A stretch of DNA of 64,000 bases from Branchiostoma floridae. Lineage: Eukaryota > Chordata > Leptocardii > Amphioxiformes > Branchiostomatidae. Positions 1-9,629 of the stretch are shown here, one piece after another. The notes under the pieces are model-generated. The model was not told the origin of the DNA. It worked only from the letters and a program-made list of their open reading frames with translations, and made no database searches. A program made the position numbers and the translations under genes. The first letter of the stretch is position 1. The number at the start of each line of letters is the position of its first letter. The stretch spans positions 20,333,127 through 20,397,126 of the forward strand of contig NC_049989.1 in assembly GCF_000003815.2 (NCBI RefSeq). The letters are read 5' to 3'.

Positions 1-235
1 CCCTGCATCCGCGGCGACGGCAGCCCGACTGTACGGGCCCCCGCTGCCGACCGCGGGACTGTCCGGTACGCAGGAGTCCCCCACGGTCTTCTCCTGGCGG
101 GAAGGCCTCCTCGAGAGCCCGACGCCCAGTCCGATAGCCATCGCTATCGCCACCACCAGCGCAACTGCAACACCGACGGCCACGTATTTCTTGGACATCT
201 TTTTCAAGATGCGTTTTGGTTGCTGTTTTTGTAAA
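1..235 (-). CDS. GGT-like gene, second exon with signal anchor (partial)
   Basis: The acceptor TTTTCAG lies at 236-242. The frame is open to the window edge and encodes a Lys/Gln-rich juxtamembrane stretch, a 24-residue hydrophobic anchor and the GGT-like AAVAADAG motif at the very edge. An internal ATG (196-198) lies just before the anchor, so a shorter isoform from a promoter near 300 is possible. A TATATA-like string at about 331-337 on the minus strand fits but is weak evidence. Confidence 0.6.
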
Positions 236-3200
236 CTGAAAACAAACATCGAAATACACGTTAGCATTTTAATTGGAGCACCTCTGGCGCTCTTACCTAA
301 GCAGAGTTCGCCATAGAAAACGGCCTTAATATATATCTGTATTGAATTTTTGCTGTACCTTCTTTCCTTAGTTTATCTTAAAATTGTAAGACTAGTTTGT
401 AATTTCCAAAACGTCCCTTGAATGCAATACAATAATCCAATCAAATGTTTCCCACAATCTGTTGTAGTTACAAATTGATTCACCGTTTAGAGTTGCTTGT
501 ATCCCCCATACAGACCATCTTACTACTTCCCAACTTTATCAGTTTTGCCACTGTCGTGATTTCATTCGGTCATCACAGAATGTTTTCAAAATCACTCGTG
601 CTGAATGTTTATGTTTGCTCCCAAGCAGGCGTTGTGTGATGTGTGTTTGCCCCAATCAGTGGGCTCATGGCGGGCTGATTATGCAAATAAAAGCCAATTC
701 CAGAAGTGTGGTCTGTGTGTGTGTGTTTGCTCCAATCGGTGAGCTGACCATGCAAATAAAACCCAGTTCCAGAAGCACTATTTAAAATGACGCGCAAATT
801 TGCCATCGGTTGGCGGCGTGTGTATTGGACGCTTCTGTAGTAGTGTTTTGAGCGGCGAGTTCACACAGATCATCGACCGAACCTCTGCTTGGAGAGTATA
901 TACGTTAGGGCTACTGAGTTCCTTGTCACAGTCTCTTCCAGATGTCTTGTTTGACTTGGCTTTTATAAAAAATTTTAGGGGTTTGTCCACCAGACCCCAT
1001 AGGTTACTGGGGTACATGATATGCCAATGGAGTTAGTCGGCCATGGAAGTTCATTTTACCATGCACCAATGTTGACATTTATTCCGTTTATATTGCTACG
1101 GCCGCGTGGCGCGTTGGTACACCCGATCCCTCGATCTCGGAAGTTAAGCAACGCGCGGTCCGGATAGTGCTTGGATGGGGGACCAACCAAGGACGTCCGG
1201 ATTGCTGTAGCCTCACGAAGTTTTCCACGAAATCGTCTTCCGGGAGGGACGTAAAACGGGGGTCCCGTGCTCGAGGAGGTGCCTCGACCACGTTAAACAG
1301 CCTCATTACTCATACTTGGGGTACCTACTGGCTGGCAAAATACACCAGATGATTATTATTACTATTATCATTATATTGCCATTTGTATATTTTTGCAGCG
1401 ACCTATGGAGCCCGGTAGAGCCAGTACCAGTCACAGACATTGATACCAATCGTCAACATTGTAAAATCGCCAGGTTCCTTGCAGTTTCCGGGTTAAAGGT
1501 CCCTTACAAGCCGCCTGGTTAACAAGGTTGATAATGTTGTTTACATGCCGTCTGTGGCCAGCAAGAAGTGATTTGTCGCAACAAAAGAACTGACACCGTC
1601 AAAACGGTGACAAAGAGATTGACATCGCCCCTGGCAACTACAGTTCATAATCGACTTTGAGTCACTTTGGCTGTCAACGTTGTCAAGTTCAAAATGTGTG
1701 GCGGTTCGCCGTGTTCAGCGACAGTGTAACGTTAGATAAGTTTGTAAGGTCCAGGCTAGGGTTTGCATCCCGGTACGTCTGTATCGCTCACCAGACTCGC
1801 TAGGAACCACTCACACCAAGAAGGACCCCATACTTTTGACCATGACGGAGATAGTACACACACCCCTCCCCATGATAAAGATCACTTTAAAAAAAGTATT
1901 TCTGTACTGTTCATGCAAATCATCGCACGTGTCATAAAAATAAAGGTTCTTTTAAAGCCAGAAAGAGTCCCCCTTTTTTCTTTCTCTTTCTCCCGACCAT
2001 GTCTCAAGTTCAACATGACACGGTCCGTTGAAACTGAGTAGAGTCTGAACGGTTGAAATGTGCATTCTCATTGTCACGCTTTGTCAACGTGATGCATTTA
2101 CATCACATGATGTCACGTGCACGGTGATACAGCAACTTTGAACACGCCCAAACAGACTATCGTCGACAAGATCTTTTGGCAGGCTGAAAACAATACGGTA
2201 CTAGAAGTTTGCTAAACCCGAGGGGGGGGGGGGAGTTGGGGGGGGGGGGTGCGGTCATTCGAAGGTAGTTGCAATTTGATACACACACACAGACACTGAC
2301 ACAAAGACACACACGCACGCACACACGGATGGATTGACAGGCGCATACTTGACCCAATTTCCTAATCTCGAAGCAGATCCTACGGTAGCATATAAAATAC
2401 AGTAGTATAAAAAGCCGGCAGAGGATTGAAGCTTTTGATACTTTAGTACTATCGTATGCTACCGTAGGATCTGCTTGGAGATTAGGTCTCCTCCAGCCAT
2501 GCGCAAACCTTCCAAAACTAACCTAATTTGTCACTTGGCCCCAGCATTACAGTGGGGTTCACATTGTCCATGTAAACTCTGTGCGAAAAGAGTTTGAAGG
2601 CACTTAATTATCATTCCTCCTTGTTGACAGTAATCAATTACGAGATGCCGAGTCTGTTTTACGTTAGTTCCTTGGCACCATTACCCAGTAGGTCATCTAT
2701 TTATAACTGTCAGTCAAGAACCTGATGACAACTTTAACTCTTCCGAGCTTTGTTGAATTTAAGTTTCTTGGGAGCCATGCCTGCTAGCCTGGGTACCGTC
2801 CGATTTCTACCGGGCTCCTTACACTTGCTACCCTAAAAAATACGGTAGCGAGTGTAATACCCCCCTCACATTAGGCGAAAATCGATCGGACGACGAGTCT
2901 GCGAGCTCTAAATTACGAGGAGGCATGACCCTGACGCGAAGGAGGAAACTCTACCATTTCTTCGTCGCCCGCAGGGCCAAGCCATTTGAAAATTTAAAGC
3001 TCGCAAACTGGAGGTCCGATCGATTTTCGCTACATGTGAGGTGGGGGGGGGGGGGGTAACCAGGCTAAGGCTGAATGGGCCTGGTTAAGACTACGCTAGC
3101 GTCGTTAAGTCAAAACTGTTAACAGAATCACCGAAATCACCGAGAATAATGTTCGATTATGTCTTATCAACGTTAGTCTAACTTAGACTAACGTTGACAA

Positions 3201-6200
3201 TAATGATTGAACTTTTATCTCTAAGTGCCAAGCTGTCTAATTGGAAACATGTCACATTGCCCCCCCCCCCCCCTGTGCCCACAATGGTCCCAGGAACGCG
3301 AGCTATGCAGGACCGAATTTTCTTACCCGAATTCCCTCACGATTCACTAGGCTAACTATTAGCGCAACGAAAATTAAGTTGGTTCAACTTAAGAGTAGAG
3401 TAGAGTTCTTCGGCTAAGACTCTGATATTCGATCCCTGACGTGTGTGCCCCTTGGTATTGTTTTATTGTTTGGAAGTTTGTCAACGGCGTCAGTACAGGT
3501 GAATTAGTTCACATGTTACAGCTAACTTCCTGTCATGATGGATGGTCATAGAGCGTTAGGTACAAAAAAATGACCTTGGTCGCGATTCTGGGTCAACCTT
3601 AAGAACACAGCATGTTGTTAAAGAGCGTATAAAACACACCAGTTGTAACACACTGGTTTATAGCACTGGTTTATAGCAGTGCGGACGTAAACCCACCCCC
3701 TCTCGTAGCCTAGAAGCCAAAGTGTTTCCAGGGCCTATACAGGCCATCCCCTCGGCACTAGGGCCAGCATGCCCTCAAGGAAATATTTACCACATGCCCC
3801 CCTAGAATTGGACCCCATCCCTTATGTTAACGGTCTGGCATCCAAGCAATCTCTCCCTTAAAACGCATGCTCCTAATTTGCTGTTCACGTTTGGCAACTT
3901 TTACAACTTTCCCAGGGCGAATTTAAGTCTTATTTCCTACTTCAGACAAGGGGGAGTTTACCTCACCTGTAGGATTCTGTGTTTACCCGTCGTAGTTGAC
4001 CCTCACTGTACGTGGCACTCGTGTGTTCCGTACGATGTAGCGTGGCAAGTAATGATAAGGCGTCCCCGGAAACCGTCCGGGTTAAGGTACAGGGATAGCG
4101 ATATCGGGTTTCAGTACGGGGAGGGGCGGCAAACTGGGCCATTCACACCTGACAGGGAGCGCTTCAGAAGTTCGCGTGACCTTAAAACCAATCTTTGCGG
4201 CTGCATATCTCCAAGCAGATGTCGGGATGTAAATCTCAACACTTTCTGACTGCCCGCTAAGAAGTGAAACTTGTTCCTATGTACATACATTACGTGAATA
4301 GGATCCGATGTATTCCGTTGCCATTATTCCGTTGCCTGGTAACCAAACCACAGGGACACCATGGTGCCCGCCCGGTCAGTTCCATTTCCGCATAGCCTTG
4401 ACGCTAGACTGTTTCCATGACATGCGTACCTACGTAGAGCTGGTCACTTTGACGGTCAATCAATGGCCAAGTGGTCCTCATGTAGAGGTGATCACTAGTA
4501 GTACAGGTTTCATTGTATATCAATGGTCCTTATGTAGAGGTGATCACTAACTACAAGTTTTTACTGTATATCAATGGCTAGGTGGTCCTTATGTGGAGGT
4601 GGTCACGGTTTGTGAAAGACCTAGCGAAAGTCTTAGTACTTTATCGTGTAAGTGGGGCATTCATGTTCAATCCTTCAACGTTTAGAAACAAGCGTAAGTT
4701 TGAAACAACCCCTTTACAAGAACACGCCCCGGAACAACTTGTGACGTCAGCATCGAACACCTTGATTGTAAGAAGTGTGTAAACATGCACGTGCAGAGGT
4801 CATGTTCTGCATGGTTATGCCATTGTGCCATTATCTTCTGTGCTGTTGACTTTCATGTATGTTTGCGACATTCTTACATGCATCTATCGTACCACGGTAG
4901 GTAACAGTATGCCCTGTTAAATAAAAGCCCGTTATAAAGTTGCCGTTGGAGGGGACTTGCATGTGGTTTTACGTAGCTTGATTTATTTCCACGTAGAACT
5001 AGTAACGTTGCGTAGTTTGTGGTCGAACCGCATGTGGCGTATTTGATGCATTCCTACGTTGTACATAGTGTACTCACTTCACCGTTTAAGGAAAGTCAGT
5101 CTGTCGACTTAAACGTAATAGTGGTACGTTGTCGTCGCGCGATCCTTCTACAGCGTAGAGCATAGACGGTAGCCCCTACACCTACCCTCATGTACGCCCT
5201 CGTTAATCTTAACTGAACTCTGTGACAAGGCACATGTCCGTGTGTTTGCGTACTGCCTAGACGTTCTTTCAACCAGATCCTTTTTTTCAACTCATAATGA
5301 CTCTCTCTGTGGGCGGGGCTGTGCACATAGATCCATTTTCTTTCAAATATGGCAAGTCATGGTGGTTCGTACCAAATACTGGGATAGCACATATCTTTTA
5401 TAAATCCATAAAGTCTATTTGCAAAATAAAGCCCAAATGCTGATCAATGACGAACAGTCTACCCTAAAAAAACACTTTTTAAGGTAGCGAGTGTAAGGAG
5501 CCCCCGTAGAAATCGGATGGTACGTGTACCCAGGCTAGTACATCCTCGAAGTAAGAGTAAAGTCATTTAGTACATAACACTTAGTATCAAAGTTAGTAAG
5601 TCCTCAGTCAGTCGGTAACAGTCAAGGTGCAAGCCTTAAGTTCGCTAAAAGTTGTCATTGGAGGTTTCTATACGTAGAGCGGAATCGGTCGTCATAACAC
5701 TTAGTTCTTTATATCTTAAGCAGCAGCGTTCTTGTGTTTGCTTGTCTGTCTGTCTGTCCGTCAACACGATAACTAGAGAACGGCTGTGTGAATTGTTTTG
5801 ATATTTAGTTTGTGATTAGGTCTTGATTAGACCGCAAAATTATAGGACTTGGGGCCTTCTAGCCGCTTACCATGGAACTGCAGCGAAATTTTAGGTTGTT
5901 CCATCTTTCAGTCTGAATACGGCACGGTCACCATATTTGAGCGTTAGATAGCCCTAGTGATCAGAATTGAATTGACGTAGATTTGGGCCGACTACAGCTA
6001 GTTAACTGTTTTGTTTTTGTTTTTCTATACACGTATTATATGATAAACAAGGAAAAAGTGGCACTGCGCACAAGTTATTCAACTTGTACTAACATACCAA
6101 TTTAAGACAAGCCAATGACATAGCGTCTAAGGTAAAAAAAATCAATCCCTCCACCCCTCACCAGGTATATCCCTGAGCTTCGCCAGTCCATCTGTGAATC

Positions 6201-7706
6201 GATCAATTAAGGCACAGTTTTACCTGGGCTATGTTGTAAAACCATGGATTAGCGCCATCGTCCGGTATTGTGGTGTATTGCAGGCCCTCAAACGAGGTAG
6301 AGTTGTCACTGACGTTCTGCAGTCTCTAATCTCCAAGCAGATGTTGGGTGGACGATCGTGACATTTTCTAAATTCTGTATAGCGTATGGCGTTGGCGGTA
6401 TCCACATGCAGAATCTCACAGACGGACATCATTACGGTAAAACCCTCAAGCCAACCTCCCCCCGTCTTCCCATAGCCTATATAGCTACATTAGAAGTCGA
6501 GCCTGTACATACAATTACAATGTAGTATAGTTCGCTCTAGGCACAGAATACACTGTATTGTATCTAGGGCAAGGTATTGGGAGGCGGAGCCCATCCCTCT
6601 CATTCCACTGTCATTTTTACTGTCACAGCCGAAGTCAAGTACACAATTCTACACCTGGATGGAGTGAAGAATGTCGTGTTAAGTGCCTTTCCTAAGAGCA
6701 CAAGATCTGTAGTATGACAGGATTCAGGACTTATGGGTTCTCAGTTAAGCACACTGTTAAGCATGTCAAATGTAACATAATAGGTACCCCCTGCCTTCCT
6801 TACATTTAGCATAGACCGTTGAGAGTATCCACATGCATGTATCCACAGTATCCCTCACAGACGGACCTTCATTTCAAACCTTCAAGACATTAGAGGTCAA
6901 GCCTGTATACATACAAGGATAGTTCGCCCAAGGCACAGAATGCACTGTACTGTATCTAGGGCAAGGTATTGGGAAGCGGAGCCCATCCTTCTCATTCCAC
7001 CGTCATTTTTACTGTCACAGCCGAAGTCAAGTACACAATTTTACACCTGGATGGAGTGAGGAATGTCGTGTAACGTGCCCTTCCTAAGAGCACAAGATCT
7101 GTAGCGTCGGACAGGATTCGAACAAAGGATCTATGGGTTCTCGGTTAAGCACACTGCAGTACAGTTACGCCCCACGACCCCCACATTGTTACATTGTATA
7201 CAGAAGTCATGAAGGACATAGTAAGGTACAATGTTCTCATATCCCTGTAATTCTACTTCTGTTTTATCACCATGCTCTGTACTTCTATACTTCATAGTAG
7301 TCTCTACCAGAATGACTACGCTGGCTGTTACAGGTAGAATAATTTGCCAGGGAAGTTTTGCTACCAGTGGAGTTGGTCGGTCTGAGGGGAAACATGAACT
7401 TAATAGCGTGGACTGACTCCCCTGGCCAATTTCCCGAATCTGTTGCCGTATTCTACGATCCCGTACCCCCGTCAGGAAGGCCTGGTGAGGGTAGCTTGTA
7501 AGAGCACAAACGAGGGTTTTTCATTTCATAATTAATACATAATTCATAAATGGTAATGACTAATTTTCAATAGAGCCACCTTACCTTCCATTCTGAGTGG
7601 ACTCCGGCACCAAGAAGTCCACAGTTTCCTCTGGCTCTGTGGGGTCTCCCTGCTCGTCGGAAGGCTTGGCGGGATCCAGCATTCTCACACTGACGGACTC
7701 CGCCAT
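1..7706 (-). CDS. Gamma-glutamyltransferase-like protein, 5' part (2 exons, continues off the left edge)
   Basis: Two minus-strand exons join in phase: 7585-7706 (122 nt, leaves 2 nt) and 1-235 (1 nt plus 78 codons), giving 119 residues. Residues 1-57 are a hydrophilic tail, about 58-81 are one hydrophobic Gly/Ala/Val-rich segment, and then a Ser/Arg-rich stalk leads to the motif GPYSRAAVAADAG. GPYxxAAVAADA is the start of the ectodomain in glutathione hydrolases, which cleave the gamma-glutamyl bond of glutathione at the cell surface; a short tail plus a signal anchor is the family's usual N-terminus. The catalytic Thr region is outside the window. An unspliced start at codon 198-196 would give a shorter tail. 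The family call rests on about 13 residues plus topology. Confidence 0.62.
640..800 (+). promoter_or_regulatory. Duplicated CCAAT-octamer block with TATA-like box (histone-H2B-like promoter relic)
   Basis: Two diverged direct copies, about 640-710 and 722-777, each hold a CCAATC motif (from 649 and 734) followed by an ATGCAAATAAAA octamer (about 682 and 750). A TATTTAAAA box follows at 779-787. CCAAT, octamer, TATA is the order in animal H2B promoters. No histone reading frame follows, so this is at best a promoter relic or a coincidental array. Confidence 0.3.
1095..1376 (+). mobile_element. SINE with 5S-rRNA-derived head
   Basis: 1095-1213 follows the 5S rRNA plan: GCTACGGCC at the start, CCCGATC, TCTCGGAAGTTAAGC (A box), CTTGGATGGGGGACC (C box) and GCTGTAGCC at the end, with many substitutions. 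It continues without a terminator into a body (1214-1330) that matches the body of the tRNA-headed SINE at 34208-34670, and ends in ATT repeats (1350-1376). This is a retroposon, not a functional 5S gene. Confidence 0.7.
2221..2330. repeat. G-runs followed by CA-rich microsatellite
   Basis: Two G-runs of about 12 (2221-2250) have quadruplex potential and are followed by an ACAC-rich tract (2281-2328). It lies in the first intron of the GGT-like gene. Confidence 0.8.
2361..2486. mobile_element. Foldback MITE, CTCCAAGCAGATC family, copy 1
   Basis: Near-perfect terminal inverted repeats of about 30 bp start CCTAATCTC and contain AAGCAGATCCTACGGTAGCA; they enclose a short AT-rich loop. No clear target duplication is seen. 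The same terminus recurs at 7975, 9506 and 52531, and single ends occur near 4207 and 6327. Confidence 0.75.
2785..3067. mobile_element. Foldback element with AGCCTGG ends
   Basis: The ends TAGCCTGGGTACC and GGGTAACCAGGCTA are inverted. Inside, a second pair of arms of about 50 bp (2866-2915 and 2990-3042) pairs around the string GCGAAAATCGATCGGAC. A G-run abuts the right end. A truncated relative is at 5459-5537 in the other orientation. Confidence 0.7.
4458..4610. repeat. Short tandem repeat, about 55 bp x 3
   Basis: Three diverged copies of a unit containing ATGTAGAGGTGATCAC and TATATCAATGG lie head to tail. The open frame across it (4308-4550) has no family features. Confidence 0.6.
5459..5537. 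mobile_element. Truncated AGCCTGG foldback element
   Basis: It shares GGTAGCGAGTGTAA, TAGAAATCGGATGG and GTACCCAGGCTA, inverted relative to 2785-2850. Only one end is kept. Confidence 0.55.
6527..6775 (-). mobile_element. tRNA-related SINE, copy 1
   Basis: Read on the minus strand, a decayed tRNA-like head (B-box area near 6720) runs into a body with CTTGTGCTCTTAGGAAAGGC and GATGGGCTCCGCCTCCCAAT. The second copy at 6919-7180 is roughly 90% alike and about 390 bp away in the same orientation. Confidence 0.6.
6919..7180 (-). mobile_element. tRNA-related SINE, copy 2
   Basis: The minus-strand head carries GTTCGAATCCTGTC (B box) near 7110-7125. It is followed by CTTGTGCTCTTAGGAAGGGC and a body shared with the copy at 6527. 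The segment after the B box resembles the same position of the SINE at 34208. Confidence 0.6.
7585..7706 (-). CDS. GGT-like gene, first coding exon (cytoplasmic tail)
   Basis: The ATG is the complement of 7704-7706, with G at -3 and G at +4. Forty codons rich in Glu, Pro, Asp and Ser end at a strong donor (GGAAG|GTAAGG, 7583-7584). The two leftover bases join the single leading base of the exon at 235 to make a Ser codon. There is no hydrophobic stretch, as expected for a cytosolic tail. The exon is too short and too spliced to be recognised by open frame alone. Confidence 0.5.
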
Positions 7707-7974
7707 GGCTGGACAGTACACAGGCCGTGCGTGGACTCGCTATAAACCTGTCTGTTACACACGAATACTGGGAAGGCGGCTAGGTGCCTGTTCTTTTCAT
7801 ATGGTAATGTTCACTATACTAGTAACATGCGGTGATACTAGTATGCGGTCACCTGTGTACATAGTATGTGTAATTAGACAACCGGTAAAACTACTTTTCG
7901 ACGATACCCACAGGGAAGGCCTTAAACAACGTTACATCCGGTGACTTGTTGCTCATATTTAGCATGCAGGTATT

Positions 7975-8128
7975 GATCTCCAAGCAGATCTTGCGTGGCA
8001 TGAGACAGTGTCACAAGCTGGGGAAGGAGTTTAGCCGGCCAATTTACTCCTCTGTCGGCTAAACGCCTTCCCGGGATCCCCAGCTTATGATACTGTCTTA
8101 TGCCACGCAAGATCTGCTTGGAGTTTGA
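7975..8128. mobile_element. Foldback MITE, CTCCAAGCAGATC family, copy 2
   Basis: Inverted arms contain CTCCAAGCAGATCTTGCGTG and extend inward, with a second pairing around GGAAGG and GTTTAGCCGGC. The flanks GCAGGTATT (7966-7974) and GCAGGTATG (8129-8137) match at 8 of 9 bases, suggesting a 9-bp target duplication. Confidence 0.78.
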
Positions 8129-8901
8129 GCAGGTATGATTCCAAAAGAAAAGAGGTCGTTTTCACCTCAGTCGAGCGTTGCCGGTTATTGTTGGCGGGAG
8201 CACTGATTTACAATTTTCGATCAGATACAAGACACAAAATAACTTTATTGGAGATCGCAGTGTTGCCATTGAATTAAAACCAATCTACACTCTTTTTAAG
8301 AACATTTCAAATTGTCAGCAAATCTAAATAGTATAGCCTAAACATTACAAAAACGTTTTTGCTATACTACTTTTATTTGCTGACAGCCTTCTGAAGCTGG
8401 CGGGAACAGACACGACCTTCACGGCAAAAGAACCTGACCCATACTAGTATAATATATGTTGAAAATCGCGAATCACCCCCCCCCCTCCATAACAACCGTC
8501 AGCACCCGTGAAAGGTCTCGAAGAATACTACTAGTAATTTCTGTGTATGTAATGGCCAATCAAATATAGTCTTGTATGCGAGTTTTGTACCTTTCTAGTG
8601 GTCCCTAGGGCAAATGATAGCCGTCCAAACGCTTAAAACTGCCACTCAATTCTAATGGTTAGTGACGAGGGCTTTTACGTGCCATGCCAGAGGCACAATT
8701 CCAAGTATCCATCCGGAACTATCTCAGTACAATGAGTTCTATCAAAGGGCCTTATGTTCCGGTTAGTGCATATATAGGACATAACGGGTACTCGATAGGG
8801 CAGCTTATCTTGTCGTTGCAGATCGCACGCAGTTATGTATATATTCAATATATGAATAAGTTGCTAGATCAATGTTTTATAATTATGATGAATACTTGAC
8901 T
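8129..8901. other. No gene seen
   Basis: AT-rich sequence with a C-run near 8477. The small open frame at 8684-8899 has no recognisable feature. Confidence 0.5.
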
Positions 8902-9483
8902 GGGGTTGGGGTTTTGTGCGCGTGAAAAAATTGCGCGAAGATATGCAAATTAGCTGATTCCCAAGGGATTCAAAAAGTTCTTGCAGTTTTATACTTAAAC
9001 CCTCAAACAAGATGGCACAAAATGGAATCAAGTATCATATTGTTGCATTCTAGAGTACAAAATCTTGATCTGAGTGCTTTTCAAGTGATTTTTAGATGTT
9101 AAGTTTTCACGCGCAAAAAAGTTTGAAATTTGCGCGTGAAACAATCTGCTTCAAAAAAGATGAAATTAAGCTTCTAGAATGGAGAAAAGCCTGAAATTGT
9201 TACATCATACAATCTAAAACATCGTATGTGTAATTTTTCTATGTATTTCTGTCAAATTTACTTGATTTTGAAATGTTCAAAATATGCAAATCAACCTATT
9301 CCCAAGGGATCTAAAAATCTTTTTTTTTTCAAACCCAAAATTCAGGTAACGGATGGGAAATTATATATTAGGTTCACATTTTTATGCCTTAGAATTCCTT
9401 GCTGCACATTTTCTGACATATTTCAGGAACTTTATTTTTTCACGCGCACGCGCAAATTCTCCACGCGCAGAAAACCCGTTCCC
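8902..9483. mobile_element. Non-autonomous DNA element with GCGCGTG-rich ends
   Basis: Imperfect inverted ends of about 40 bp share GGGG..GGTTTT..GCGCGTG. CTTGACT flanks both sides (8895-8901 and 9484-9490), consistent with a 7-bp target duplication. Two internal segments (near 8945 and 9280) share ATGCAAAT and CCCAAGGGAT, so the inside is itself partly duplicated. Confidence 0.55.
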
Positions 9484-9505
9484 CTTGACTGAACGTTTTC
9501 TACTT

Positions 9506-9629
9506 TAGTCTCCAAGCAGACCCTACGGTGTCTTAGAGATAGTATCAAAGCTGGCCAAGGAGTATAGCCGGCCAAACGGGCCAGCTTTGATACAATCTCT
9601 AAGGCACCGAAGGGTCTGCTTGGAGACTA
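9506..9629. mobile_element. Foldback MITE, CTCCAAGCAGATC family, copy 3
   Basis: Arms of about 50 bp starting TAGTCTCCAAGCAGACC pair almost fully, enclosing GGCCAAGGAGTATAGCCGGC. It has the same internal layout as the copy at 7975. Confidence 0.78.

Noticed and set aside
236-296. A 61-base intron in the 5' UTR of the GGT-like gene (donor CTTAG|GTAAGAG at 295-296)
   Set aside because: Too short for a convincing animal intron; the in-phase exon at 7585-7706 explains the acceptor better.
1095-1213. 5S rRNA gene
   Set aside because: Many substitutions in A and C boxes, no T-run terminator, and direct continuation into a SINE body with an ATT tail.
3824-4249. 141-codon plus-strand frame
   Set aside because: Odd composition, no domain, no splice context; it lies in an intron of the GGT-like gene next to repeats.
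7597-7944. 115-codon plus-strand frame
   Set aside because: Shadow of the GGT-like first exon, whose minus frame has a start in good context and a donor.
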